From positions 1 to 64,000 of the forward strand of contig NZ_MTZV01000003.1 in assembly GCF_002362315.1 (NCBI RefSeq): 64,000 nucleotides of DNA, read 5' to 3'. Made by a program: the position numbers and the translations under genes. This DNA comes from Paraburkholderia acidicola (GTDB taxonomy: Bacteria; Pseudomonadota; Gammaproteobacteria; Burkholderiales; Burkholderiaceae). Below the pieces are notes generated by a model. It made no database searches. It was not told the origin of the DNA and was given only the letters and a program-made list of their open reading frames with translations. The first letter of the stretch is position 1. Each line of letters begins with the position of its first letter. This document shows, one piece after another, positions 55,700 to 64,000 of the stretch.

Positions 55700-55875
55700 C
55701 GGTCACTTCCAGTTCTGTACGGGGGGCCGGCCGGCGATGCCGGTGGCTGGGGAGTTGCGCTATTTTACCTTCGCGGCGCCCTGGGACCCGTCGAATCAGG
55801 AAAAGCATCGTGCCGGGATTTTTTGACAGGTTGTCGGCACCTGTGCGTCGTGAGTGATCGCGTGTGCCCCTCGCC

Positions 55876-56384
55876 TCATCTGGCGCCGACGATCCGCACC
55901 AGCGTTTCTTCCAGCAGACTCCGATCCGCGGCACGCTTGGCGTCGCTGCGCCGTACCAGGTTACCCAGTTTGTGCCGCACGGCCGGTAATTCTGCAACGT
56001 GCGGAAGTCCGATTAGATCGAAGTCCGGCCGCTCATCCTCGATGGATCGTAGAAACGCGCACGACGGCTCATCCAGCCACCCGGCCACCCGCAACAACAG
56101 GTGCCGATGATTGGTCAGCAAGACATCGGCTTCGACGGGTTCGGCCGTCATACCCCTGAAGTGCGCCTCGAAGGTCGCTGAAAAATCTGCAGGCACGCGA
56201 GGCGCCAGCATCTCCCAGGCAGGCTTGGGGCTGCAGACCGGGGCAGGTCGTGCTCGAAGAGGTTGATCGCCGTACCGCCTTTGAGTGCAAAGCATGGCTC
56301 CTGCGCCAGCACCGGCAAAATCTCGACCAGCAGTCGTACGCGGTCGGTGTAACGCCGGTCCCAGCGGTCAAGCCAGGTGTTCAT
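55876..56384 (-). pseudogene. AbiEii toxin gene with internal deletion and frameshift
   Basis: The ATG at 56384 opens MNTWLDRWDRRYTDRVRLL, then FALKGGTAINLFEHDLPR, the characteristic N-terminus of AbiEii nucleotidyltransferase toxins. Immediately after this (near 56238) the frame leaves the family. The family C-terminus resumes in another frame: PAWEMLAPRVPADFSATFEAHFRGMTAEPV and so on to a stop at 55876. The whole locus is 509 nt where about 900 is normal, so over 100 codons, including the catalytic DxD segment that follows GGTAINLF, are missing. The toxin cannot be active. It overlaps the intact antitoxin gene by 17 nt. Confidence 0.85.
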
Positions 56385-57189
56385 CGAGGTCCCCCGGCAA
56401 GGTAATCTGGTAAATCGGATGCAAGCGGCCGCCAGGCACTAGCGCGCGTTTTCCCCGCCCCAGATCGACGCTATCCAGCGGCACATGCGACAGCCATGCA
56501 TGCCGATGGCGCTCGGCCAACGCCAGGAACAGCCGTTTGGCCTTGATGCTGCGGCAATGGCGCAGTAACAAACCGACCCGCTGCGGCCGCAGGGTGGTCA
56601 TCGCCTGCATCAGCGCGTCCACCTCGTAGATCAAGGCAGCGTCCGACACGTCATCGCACAACTCCAGCATGGCGCGTTCCGGCGTGGAACAAACCAGCGC
56701 ATCGGCACCGGGCGCGGCCTGATGCCACGCCAGCCCCTGGTCGGACAGCGCCGTCGCCAGTACCTCCGCCGTGAACGACACCGGCGGCCAATCGAATGGC
56801 CCCTTGCCCAGATACTCGAAGCGCTGCGCCAGAGACAGATTGCCCAGCCATGCCGGTGGTCGCTGCCCCCCATACAGGGTGATCGTGCCGGCATCGCCTA
56901 GACGCAGGTAGTGCTCGTGTCCCTGCAGGCTTAGCGCAAAGCGGCCCCCCACGTGCAGCGGCATGCCCTCGCTGACCTGCAGGCTGCGAACCACGCCTTC
57001 CCACTGCAGGCGCCCACCCTTGCGCATGTAGACGCCGCGCGTCGGCGACACCAGCCAGCCGCTGCGCACGTAGCGCGCGACGAGGCTGTTGGAGTAGCCA
57101 TGAACCCTCAACCAGCGACTCGACACCAGGCTCGTATCGCCCAGTTCGGCCAACAGCGGGTTTAACTTTCCCGTATTTTGATCACTCAT
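56368..57189 (-). CDS. AbiEi-family antitoxin of a type IV toxin-antitoxin system
   Basis: From ATG at 57189 (MSDQNTGKLNPLLAEL) 273 residues. The N-terminal winged helix (SSRWLRVHGYSNSLVARYVRSGWLVSPTRGVYMR) is followed by the AbiEi C-terminal domain (LQVSEGMPLHVGGRFALSLQGHEHYLR, then STPERAMLELCDDV). In known systems AbiEi represses the operon and counters AbiEii without binding it, and the pair protects against phage by abortive infection. No frameshift is visible, so the antitoxin survived the loss of its toxin. The start codon lies inside the operator dyad. Confidence 0.9.
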   Translation of the reverse strand: MSDQNTGKLNPLLAELGDTSLVSSRWLRVHGYSNSLVARYVRSGWLVSPTRGVYMRKGGRLQWEGVVRSLQVSEGMPLHVGGRFALSLQGHEHYLRLGDAGTITLYGGQRPPAWLGNLSLAQRFEYLGKGPFDWPPVSFTAEVLATALSDQGLAWHQAAPGADALVCSTPERAMLELCDDVSDAALIYEVDALMQAMTTLRPQRVGLLLRHCRSIKAKRLFLALAERHRHAWLSHVPLDSVDLGRGKRALVPGGRLHPIYQITLPGDLDEHLA

Positions 57190-57225
57190 AGTGATCAAAA
57201 TACACTTTCTTTAAACTTTCGCCAA
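57173..57225 (-). promoter_or_regulatory. AbiE promoter and perfect operator dyad containing the start codon
   Basis: Leftward strand: -35 TTGGCG (57220-57225), 17-bp spacer, -10 TATTTT (57197-57202). Perfect 14-bp arms gtattttgatcact (57173-57186) and agtgatcaaaatac (57190-57203) flank cat (57187-57189), which is the ATG of AbiEi on the leftward strand. With transcription expected near 57190, the message would begin at or next to the ATG, and no ribosome-binding site is present. This implies a leaderless mRNA under direct control of a symmetric operator. Confidence 0.75.
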
Positions 57226-57606
57226 GTCGTGGAGGTTTGATGGGGAAGAAAAAAGACCACCCAGAGTGATCTTTTTTTGAGAAAAATAAACCAGATGTCA
57301 GTCAAGCTGCACTGGCCACAAGAAAATCCACCGGCCCCTCCTCACCCTTACAACGTCGAGTTGACTTATTTCGACTGCCTTATTAAGGCCAGTTGAAGCT
57401 AACGCATGCCACTTTCGGCGGGGAAGCGGACTCGGGTTTGCTATTTGATTTCCATCCACACCACGAAGCATGACGCGCGCAATCCAGCGCGTCATGTCCG
57501 CCCAAGGCACTCACGGAAGGAGAAGAATGGGCGCATCACGCCCAACCGGAGTTGCACGCGGCCCACCGCAGCCGCGCTGGACCGACATCAGCACAGCGCC
57601 ACACCA
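57226..57606. other. Intergenic region between the AbiE remnant and phaR
   Basis: About 380 nt with no gene I can support. An imperfect hairpin flanked by A and T runs lies at 57248-57278, where it may stop transcripts in either direction. A perfect 8-bp stem tgacgcgc/gcgcgtca lies at 57471-57494, without a T run. Confidence 0.45.
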
Positions 57607-58182
57607 CTACTTCTTCTCAGGCTCCGTACTATTCGGCACAGGCTGCGTAAACGGAAAATTGCTGAACATCGATTTCGCCTGGGTCTGCATCTGTTCCTGC
57701 ATCTGCACGAACATGTTCTTCGACTGCTCGATGTAGCTGGTCATCATGCCTTGCATCATCGGTGCCTGCATGTTCATGAACTGCGACCAGACCTCCGGGT
57801 TCATCGCCTTGCCTTCGACCAGGTTTTTCGACTGGTCGGCGAGCTTTGCCTGAATATCGATGAACGCCTGGATGTTCTTCTCCAGGTAGGTGCCCATCAT
57901 GCCCTGCATCGCGTGGCCGTAGAAGCGGATGATCTGCGACAGCATCGACGATGAGAACATCGGCAGGCCGCCGCTTTCCTCTTCGAGAATGATCTGCAGC
58001 AGGATGGCCCGCGTCAGGTCTTCGTTGCTCTTCGCATCGATGACCTTGAAGTCTTCCTGATCGAGCACGAGTTGCTTGACGTCGGCCAGCGTGATGTACG
58101 TGCTCGTCTCCGTGTCATACAGCCGACGGTTCGGATATTTCTTGATGAGTCGTTCGGCCGTCTTCTTTGTAGTAGTCGTCAT
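57607..58182 (-). CDS. phaR: Polyhydroxyalkanoate synthesis repressor
   Basis: Start at 58182 (MTTTTKKTAERLIKKYPNRRLYD), with AAGGG 6 nt upstream, gives 191 residues. The N-terminal DNA/PHB-binding domain has KKYPNRRLYDTETSTYITL and the rest is helical, with Met/Gln-rich ends. PhaR binds granules and represses phasin and its own gene until polymer appears. It ends the pha gene group. Confidence 0.95.
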   Translation of the reverse strand: MTTTTKKTAERLIKKYPNRRLYDTETSTYITLADVKQLVLDQEDFKVIDAKSNEDLTRAILLQIILEEESGGLPMFSSSMLSQIIRFYGHAMQGMMGTYLEKNIQAFIDIQAKLADQSKNLVEGKAMNPEVWSQFMNMQAPMMQGMMTSYIEQSKNMFVQMQEQMQTQAKSMFSNFPFTQPVPNSTEPEKK

Positions 58183-58312
58183 GTAACGCCCTTGAGCGCC
58201 GATAAAGCGCAATGACGACGCCCTGCCATACGCAATGGATCATTGCGTGTGCGAGACGCCGCCGGAAACATCTGAACCATTCAATGCCCACCCACGACGG
58301 GCACCGTATGGA

Positions 58313-59053
58313 TCAGCCCATATGCAGGCCACCGTTCAGCGAAAAATCGGCACCCGTCGAGAAACCCGCTTCGTCCGATGCCAGCCACGAGACGATCGAA
58401 CCGATTTCTTCCGGTTGCCCGAGGCGGCGCACCGGAATCGTGGCGACGATCTTTTCGAGCACGTCGGGGCGGATCGACTTCACCATGTCCGTGCCGATGT
58501 AGCCCGGCGAAACGGTATTCACCGTCACGCCCTTGGTGGCCACTTCCTGCGCCAGCGACATCGTGAAACCGTGGATGCCCGCCTTCGCCGTTGCATAGTT
58601 GGTTTGCCCGAATTGCCCTTTCTGGCCATTCACCGACGAGATGTTGACGATGCGGCCCCAGCCGCGCTCCACCATGCCGTCGATTACCTGCTTCGTCACG
58701 TTGAAGAGGCTCGTCAGGTTCGTGTCGATCACGGCCGTCCAGTCTTCACGCGTCATCTTGCGAAACACGACGTCGCGCGTGATGCCGGCGTTGTTCACGA
58801 GCACGTCGATCTCACCGACTTCGGCCTTGACCTTGTCGAACGCATCTTTGGTCGAATCCCAGTCGCCGACATTGCCTTCCGACGCGATGAAATCGTAACC
58901 GAGCGCCTTCTGGTCTTCGAGCCACTTGACGCGACGCGGACTGTTCGGACCGCAGCCGGCCACGACTTTCAGACCCTCCTTGTGCAGACGCTGGCAGATG
59001 CTCGTGCCGATGCCGCCCATACCGCCTGTTACGTACGCAATTCGCTGAGACAT
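58313..59053 (-). CDS. phaB: Acetoacetyl-CoA reductase
   Basis: Start at 59053 (MSQRIAYVTGGMGGIG), with GGAGTG upstream, gives 246 residues, the family length. It is a short-chain dehydrogenase with TGGMGGIG for NADPH, NNAG at 87-90, and the catalytic Ser140, Tyr153 and Lys157 (NYATAKAG). PhaB makes (R)-3-hydroxybutyryl-CoA, the substrate of PhaC. It follows phaA by 148 nt. Confidence 0.97.
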   Translation of the reverse strand: MSQRIAYVTGGMGGIGTSICQRLHKEGLKVVAGCGPNSPRRVKWLEDQKALGYDFIASEGNVGDWDSTKDAFDKVKAEVGEIDVLVNNAGITRDVVFRKMTREDWTAVIDTNLTSLFNVTKQVIDGMVERGWGRIVNISSVNGQKGQFGQTNYATAKAGIHGFTMSLAQEVATKGVTVNTVSPGYIGTDMVKSIRPDVLEKIVATIPVRRLGQPEEIGSIVSWLASDEAGFSTGADFSLNGGLHMG

Positions 59054-59201
59054 AAACCACACTCCATTATCGTTTTGCGAGGCTGCCGCCCGGCAACCTC
59101 CGTCCTCGCCTTTACTGCCCAGCCACTCCCCGTTGCTTCAGGGGCGCGGCTGCATCCTGCTTCGAGTGCGCCCGCAGTGCACGGACGCACTCTTCATCGA
59201 A

Positions 59202-60383
59202 TCACACGCGTTCGACGGCCAGCGCCACACCCATCCCGCCGCCGATGCACAGCGACGCGAGGCCGCGCTTTGCATCGCGCTTCTGCATTTCGTGCAGCAG
59301 CGTCACGAGAATACGGCAGCCGGATGCGCCGATCGGATGGCCGATCGCGATTGCGCCGCCGTTCACGTTGATCTTCGATGTGTCCCAGCCCATCTGCTGA
59401 TGCACCGCCAGCGCCTGCGCGGCAAACGCTTCGTTGATTTCCATCAGGTCGAGATCGCCGGGTGTCCAGCCAGCACGTTCCAGACAACGACGTGAAGCCG
59501 GCACCGGGCCCATGCCCATGACCTTCGGATCGACGCCCGCGTTGGCGTATGCCTTGATCCGCGCAAGCGGTGTAAGCCCGAGCGCTTCTGCCTTCTTCGC
59601 CGACATCACGATGACCGCGGCCGCGCCGTCGTTAAGCCCCGACGCGTTCGCCGCCGTCACCGTGCCTTCCTTCGTGAACGCCGGCTTCAGGCCCGCGAGC
59701 GATTCGGCCGTGACACCGTGGCGCACGAATTCGTCGGTGGCGAAGCGCAGCGGTTCGCCCTTGCGTTGCGGGATTTCCACCGGAACGATTTCCGCGTCGA
59801 AACGGCCCGCCTTTTGCGCAGCCTCCGCCTTGTTCTGCGACAGCGCCGCGAACGCATCCTGCTGTTCGCGCGTGATGCCGTATTCCTTCGCGACGTTCTC
59901 CGCGGTAATGCCCATGTGGTACTGGTTGTACACGTCCCACAACCCGTCGACGATCATCGTGTCGATCAGCTTCGCATCGCCCATGCGGAAACCATCGCGC
60001 GAACCCGGCAGCACGTGCGGTGCCGCGCTCATGTTTTCCTGACCACCGGCAATCACGATGTCGGCGTCGCCGGCAATGATCGCGTTGGCTGCAAGCATCA
60101 CGGCTTTCAGGCCGGAGCCGCACACCTTGTTGATCGTCAGGCCCGGTACCGATGTGGGCAAGCCCGCCTTGATCAACGACTGCCGCGCCGGGTTCTGGCC
60201 GGAGCCCGCTGCCAGCACCTGGCCCAGGATCACTTCACTAACCTGCTCGGGCTTCAGGCCCGCGCGTTCGAGAACAGCACGGATCACCGTGGCGCCGAGT
60301 TCGGGTGCGGCGATTTTCGCAAGCGAACCGCTGAATTTGCCGACTGCCGTACGGGCGGCCGATACGATCACTACATCAGTCAT
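59202..60383 (-). CDS. phaA: Acetyl-CoA acetyltransferase
   Basis: 393 residues. Nucleophile Cys88 in [12 protein letters not shown], the His in [10 protein letters not shown], and Cys379 in SLCIGGGMG form the thiolase active site. GGAGG precedes the ATG. PhaA joins two acetyl-CoA to acetoacetyl-CoA, the first step of polyhydroxybutyrate synthesis. It sits between phaC and phaB in the usual order. Confidence 0.97.
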   Translation of the reverse strand: MTDVVIVSAARTAVGKFSGSLAKIAAPELGATVIRAVLERAGLKPEQVSEVILGQVLAAGSGQNPARQSLIKAGLPTSVPGLTINKVCGSGLKAVMLAANAIIAGDADIVIAGGQENMSAAPHVLPGSRDGFRMGDAKLIDTMIVDGLWDVYNQYHMGITAENVAKEYGITREQQDAFAALSQNKAEAAQKAGRFDAEIVPVEIPQRKGEPLRFATDEFVRHGVTAESLAGLKPAFTKEGTVTAANASGLNDGAAAVIVMSAKKAEALGLTPLARIKAYANAGVDPKVMGMGPVPASRRCLERAGWTPGDLDLMEINEAFAAQALAVHQQMGWDTSKINVNGGAIAIGHPIGASGCRILVTLLHEMQKRDAKRGLASLCIGGGMGVALAVERV

Positions 60384-60497
60384 TTCCGTTTCCTCCGGGT
60401 GCTGCGGCCAGTCGCTCCGCCACCCGTCAAGTTAAAAAACCACCCACTTCTTTATGTCCGCGTCGGCATGCAGTCGGCGCTCAAACATTCCGTTGCT

Positions 60498-62432
60498 TCA
60501 ATCGCGCTTCTGCACATAGCGGCCAGGCGCCGCCTCGATGACCGGGTAGTCGGCGGAACCGGCCTGTGCAGGCGGTTTCACCTTCTTGCCGCCGTACTGA
60601 TCGAGCCATTGGGTCCATTCGGGCCACCAGCTGCCAGGGATTTCTTGAGCAGCGTCGAACCAGTCATCGGCGGCGGCGGGCAGCGTCTTACGGCTACCCT
60701 TCGCCGTTTTCGCGGCGGTCTTCCCGGTGCTCTTCGCTGTTTCGTTGTCAGCGTCCTTCACCACCCAGTAGCTGCGCTTGTTCTTTGCCGGCGGATTGAT
60801 CACGCCCGCGATGTGTCCCGACGCGCCGAGCACAAAATGCCGCGGCCCGGTGAGTAGCGGCACCGAAGCATAGGCCGTCTTCCACGGCACGATGTGGTCT
60901 TCGCGCGAACCGTAGACGAAGGTCGGCACGTCGATGCGCGACAGGTCGACCGCTTCGCCGCACACGGTAAGCGCGTTCGGTTCGCGCAAGCGGTTTTCGA
61001 GGTACGTGTTGCGCAGATACCAGACGTACATCGGTCCAGGCAGTCCGGTCGAATCGCTGTTCCAGTACAGCAGATCGAATGGCACCGGCGTGCGGCCCTT
61101 CAGATAGTTGTCGACGACGTAGTTCCACACGAGATCGTTGGGTCGCAGGAACGAAAACGTATTCGCGAATTCAAGGCCGCGCATCAGGCCCGGCTGCGTA
61201 CCGTTCTTTCCGCCGATCGTCTGTTCGCGCATCTGCACGTGCGCCTCGTCGACGAAAACATCGAGCACACCGGTGTCCGAGAAGTCGAGCATCGCGGTGA
61301 GCAGCGTCATCGACGCCGCTGGATGTTCCCCACGCGCCGCCGCAACCGAGAGCGCCGTAGCGAGCATCGTGCCGCCGACGCAAAACCCAAGCGTGTTGAT
61401 CTGCTCGCGTCCACTGATACGTCGCACGGTTTCGATGGCGGTGAGCACGCCTTCGTCGACGTAGTTGTCCCACGTCTTGTGCGCAATCGATGCGTCCGCA
61501 TTGCGCCACGAAATCATGTACACCTGATGACCGGAGTCGAGCCCGTGCGCGACGAGCGAGTTCTCCGGCTGCAGATCGAGAATGTAGAACTTGTTGATGC
61601 ACGGCGGGACGATCAGCAGCGGCCGTTCGCGCACGGTCGCCGTGCGCGGCTTGTACTGGATCAACTGGATGAGATCGTTTTCGAATACCACCGAGCCTTC
61701 GGTGTTCGCCAGATTCTTGCCGACCACGAAACCCGATTCGTCGGTCTGCGAAATCTTGCCGCGTTGCAGATCGGAGAGCAGATTCTGCACACCATGCCGC
61801 AAGCTCTCGCCCTGGCTGTCGAGCAAGGTCTTTTGCGCTTCAGGATTGAGCGCAAAGAAGTTGCTCGGCGAAGCGGCCGCGGTCCACTGCTGGACTGCGA
61901 AGCGGATACGTTCGCGGGTCTTCGGTTCAGCATCGAGCGCATCGACGAGCTCGTGCAGATAGCGCGCATTCAGCAGATACCATGCGGCCGTGAACGCATA
62001 CGCGGGTGTCTCGCTCCACGCTTGTGCGCTGAAGCGGCGATCTTTCAATGCGGGAACCTGTGGCTTCGCTTCCGACGCCTGCTGGATCAGTTGCATCGCT
62101 TCGCGCGAATAATCGCCCTGCAACTGCTGAAGACGCTCCTGCGGAATCGATGCGGAAGGCAGCTTCAGTCCCGCGAGCGGTTGCATGAACGGCTGCAATG
62201 TAGCGGCGAACTGGCTCAGATCGGGCATCGCTGCAAATGGCGACATGGGGGACGTCGCTGACATGGGTGAGGCACCGTTCGCCCCAGCCTGCACAGCGAC
62301 CGACTGCCATGCTTTCGTCCAGGCGTCGAACCATTGCTGTGCGCCCGCGGGTTGTTGCGGTTGCTGCAGTTGTGGCTCGCGGCCTGATGTATCCGTACGG
62401 GAAGAATTCGGGGATTGTTGTGATGCAGCCAT
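60498..62432 (-). CDS. phaC: Class I polyhydroxyalkanoate synthase
   Basis: From ATG at 62432 (MAASQQSPNSSRTD) 644 residues; an in-frame upstream extension to 62564 lacks family resemblance. A flexible Gln/Pro-rich N-terminus is followed by the PHA synthase N-terminal domain and an alpha/beta-hydrolase core. The catalytic Cys351 lies in the lipase-like box GFCVGGT, the Asp in YGSREDHIVPW and the His in LGASGHIAGV. A Lys/Thr-rich insert (KSTGKTAAKTAKG) lies near the C-terminus. It polymerises (R)-3-hydroxybutyryl-CoA at the granule surface. Confidence 0.97.
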   Translation of the reverse strand: MAASQQSPNSSRTDTSGREPQLQQPQQPAGAQQWFDAWTKAWQSVAVQAGANGASPMSATSPMSPFAAMPDLSQFAATLQPFMQPLAGLKLPSASIPQERLQQLQGDYSREAMQLIQQASEAKPQVPALKDRRFSAQAWSETPAYAFTAAWYLLNARYLHELVDALDAEPKTRERIRFAVQQWTAAASPSNFFALNPEAQKTLLDSQGESLRHGVQNLLSDLQRGKISQTDESGFVVGKNLANTEGSVVFENDLIQLIQYKPRTATVRERPLLIVPPCINKFYILDLQPENSLVAHGLDSGHQVYMISWRNADASIAHKTWDNYVDEGVLTAIETVRRISGREQINTLGFCVGGTMLATALSVAAARGEHPAASMTLLTAMLDFSDTGVLDVFVDEAHVQMREQTIGGKNGTQPGLMRGLEFANTFSFLRPNDLVWNYVVDNYLKGRTPVPFDLLYWNSDSTGLPGPMYVWYLRNTYLENRLREPNALTVCGEAVDLSRIDVPTFVYGSREDHIVPWKTAYASVPLLTGPRHFVLGASGHIAGVINPPAKNKRSYWVVKDADNETAKSTGKTAAKTAKGSRKTLPAAADDWFDAAQEIPGSWWPEWTQWLDQYGGKKVKPPAQAGSADYPVIEAAPGRYVQKRD

Positions 62433-62820
62433 ACCTGCTTTAGACCGGTGAGTCCTTGCGGACGGTTGAGAGGCAGGTTTCTCGCGCACGTGGGCGATTG
62501 CTCGCGACCTCGTCACGCCCTGTTCCGTGTGTGGGAAACATTCTTGCTCCCCATCGCAAGGCATGTCAATGCTTGTCCCGGATTTTGCCGCAGTGCGATA
62601 TTTTTTTAATTATCGTTTTCCCCATGTGCCGCTTGTGGCGCGGCTTTCCGGGCGATGGGCAATCTCGTGCGCATAAAAATGCGGCCATTCGAGTGGTGTT
62701 GAAACAAGGCATTTTGCGAATCGCATGTGTACGTGGCGCGCGAAACCGCCAAAGCGCATGGCAGCCACGCGATGCAGCAAAACCACCGCACCGCCGATGC
62801 CTATACCCCGACGCCAGATT
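62433..62820. other. Intergenic region upstream of phaC
   Basis: About 390 nt that should contain the phaC promoter. An AT-rich stretch at 62594-62622 includes GATAAT on the leftward strand, a possible -10, but no matching -35 or sigma-54 element is convincing. Confidence 0.4.
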
Positions 62821-63669
62821 TCAATTCGCAAGCCAGATCAATGCAGCCATGCGGCCCGTGTCGCGATCGCGGCGATATGAGAAGAAACGCTCGCGTTCGG
62901 TGACCGTGCAGTGTTCTCCACCAACAATCTGCGTGACGCCGATACGCCGCAATCGTATGCGTGCGAGCGCAGGCAGATCGGCGAGATATTTGCCCGGCGT
63001 ATCGGGATGCGCGACGAACGCTTGCGCAGTCGCGCCGCGTTCATCGGGTGTGGCCTCGTTCATGAATGCGTCACGAACATCCGCGCCGACTTCGAACGCG
63101 GCGGGTCCGATCGACGGACCGAGCCATGCGTGCAGCACTGTCGTCTCTACGGCCGCAAGCTGCGCAATCCGCTGCGCGGTGTTCTCGATGACACCCGCCG
63201 CAAGTCCGCGCCAGCCGGCATGCGCCGCGCCGACTGCGCGGCCGTCCGGGTCGCACAGCAGCACCGGCATGCAATCGGCGATCATCACGACGCAAACGGT
63301 GCCGGGCACGTTGCTGACGCTCGCATCCGCTAGTGTCGGAGCGCCGCCTTCGCGCTGGCGCGCGAGCACATCGTCGGCGTTGACAACGTCTGCGCCGTGA
63401 ATCTGCTGAAGCCACGCAGGCTCCTGCGCGGTGTCCTGGATACCCGCAAACTGCTTCAGACGCGCACGGTTCTCGAGAACTGCCGCCGGATCGTCTCCTG
63501 CACGCAAACCAAGGTTCAATCCACCCGGACTGTCGACACCATCGCGCCAGCGACCAAACGGCGGCGCGCTCACCCCACCGTTACGCGTCGTGACCAGCGC
63601 GCGCACGCGCGACGCGACATGCCACTCGGGTTGCAGAATATCGGCCTGCGTCAGGTCGGGCAGCGTCAT
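62821..63669 (-). CDS. pgeF: PgeF/YfiH family multicopper-like polyphenol oxidase
   Basis: 282 residues. Family marks are [58 protein letters not shown] and [14 protein letters not shown], with the conserved Cys/His zinc-type ligands in DCMP and HAGW. Members act as purine nucleoside phosphorylases or remove mis-incorporated L-Ser from peptidoglycan precursors. The start overlaps the rluD stop by 4 nt (ATGA), a widely kept pairing. Confidence 0.95.
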   Translation of the reverse strand: MTLPDLTQADILQPEWHVASRVRALVTTRNGGVSAPPFGRWRDGVDSPGGLNLGLRAGDDPAAVLENRARLKQFAGIQDTAQEPAWLQQIHGADVVNADDVLARQREGGAPTLADASVSNVPGTVCVVMIADCMPVLLCDPDGRAVGAAHAGWRGLAAGVIENTAQRIAQLAAVETTVLHAWLGPSIGPAAFEVGADVRDAFMNEATPDERGATAQAFVAHPDTPGKYLADLPALARIRLRRIGVTQIVGGEHCTVTERERFFSYRRDRDTGRMAALIWLAN

Positions 63670-64000
63670 GCGTGATCGTCCTCGCCGTCATGCGTATCGA
63701 ACGATGCGTCGTCCTGGTCGTACACGTCGTCGTCCATGTCGTCGTATTCGTCCGCATTGCCTTGACCGAAACCAAGCGCCTCCGACAGCGCCGCGATATC
63801 GTCCGGCACGGTCGCGCGCCATTGCATCGGACGGCCGGTCTTCGGGTGGATCAGGCCGAGGCGCCATGCGTGCAGCGCCTGACGCGCGAAGTCGCCCGGC
63901 AGCGGCGTCACCGAACGCTTGCCACGCGCACGGCCATAAACTGGGTCGCCGAGCAACGGATGGCCGATGTGCGCGCAATGCACACGAATCTGATGCGTGC
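63666..64000 (-). CDS. rluD: Ribosomal large subunit pseudouridine synthase RluD, C-terminal part
   Basis: The frame enters from the right edge with [22 protein letters not shown], typical of the RluA/RluD family end, and continues [20 protein letters not shown]. It ends in an acidic tail rich in Asp ([21 protein letters not shown]). The catalytic Asp and the S4 domain lie outside the window. RluD modifies helix 69 of 23S rRNA. It overlaps pgeF by 4 nt. Confidence 0.93.
   Translation of the reverse strand, partial: THQIRVHCAHIGHPLLGDPVYGRARGKRSVTPLPGDFARQALHAWRLGLIHPKTGRPMQWRATVPDDIAALSEALGFGQGNADEYDDMDDDVYDQDDASFDTHDGEDDHA

Noticed and set aside
57471..57494. Perfect 8-bp hairpin between the AbiE remnant and phaR considered as the phaR terminator
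   Set aside because: No T run follows on either side, and it lies over 110 nt past the phaR stop.
62570..62660. Search for a sigma-54 promoter upstream of phaC
   Set aside because: GGCACA is present, but no GC element follows at the required spacing.

Overview
The window looks like chromosomal DNA from a betaproteobacterium of the family Burkholderiaceae, most likely Paraburkholderia or a close relative. The evidence is high GC with strongly GC-biased third codon positions, the order tig-clpP-clpX-lon-hupB, a phaC-phaA-phaB-phaR polyhydroxybutyrate cluster, DUF4148 and DUF2339/DUF3999 proteins, and a pgeF-rluD overlap. The genus is inferred from protein resemblance and gene order, not from a search.

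Layout. (1) 1-2.9 kb: the first 519 codons of a nonribosomal peptide synthetase, read leftward and cut by the window edge. Next to it is a decayed patch with remnants of an IS5-like and an IS6-like transposase, then tRNA-Val; this looks like the edge of an accessory region. (2) 3.1-10.1 kb: protein quality control and nucleoid genes (tig, clpP, clpX, lon, hupB), all leftward, with clear terminators. (3) 10.5-19.4 kb: glycerate kinase, a MarR regulator, a DUF2339/DUF3999 membrane pair, and a two-gene aldolase/ketopantoate-reductase-like operon. (4) 20-22.4 kb: a DUF4148 secreted protein, an HI1419/HI1420-type toxin-antitoxin pair with a clear operator, tRNA-Leu with repeats at its 3' side, and a squalene-synthase-like protein without the catalytic aspartates. 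(5) 22.5-25.9 kb: exported DUF1501 and DUF1800 proteins and a small secreted protein. (6) 26-30 kb: ompR-envZ, then ahpC-ahpD behind an OxyR-like site. (7) 29.7-37.7 kb: ispF, ispD, mfd, argE, a threonine dehydratase-like enzyme and mscL. (8) 37.8-42 kb: three linked signalling genes (CHASE3 histidine kinase, single-domain response regulator, double-receiver hybrid kinase). (9) 42.4-55.7 kb: an AsmA protein, fetAB, a divergent LysR/quinone-oxidoreductase pair, serB, metC-like, bktB and rimO. (10) 55.9-57.2 kb: an AbiE type IV toxin-antitoxin locus whose toxin gene is broken. (11) 57.6-64 kb: phaR, phaB, phaA, phaC, then pgeF and rluD (rluD cut by the window edge).

How the parts work together. 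PhaA, PhaB and PhaC make polyhydroxybutyrate from acetyl-CoA, PhaR regulates it, and BktB nearby could supply longer 3-ketoacyl-CoA. ClpXP and Lon share protein turnover with trigger factor upstream. AhpC and AhpD form a peroxide-detoxifying pair without a nearby ahpF.

Most of the window is ordinary core genome. The parts most worth a second look are the NRPS start with its unusual carrier and condensation motifs, the AbiE remnant whose antitoxin start codon sits in the centre of a perfect 14+3+14 dyad that also covers its -10, the symmetric operator of the second toxin-antitoxin pair, the short repeats beside tRNA-Leu, and the squalene-synthase-like protein resembling the mitochondrial complex I assembly factor NDUFAF6. 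No CRISPR array, rRNA operon or intact insertion sequence is visible.
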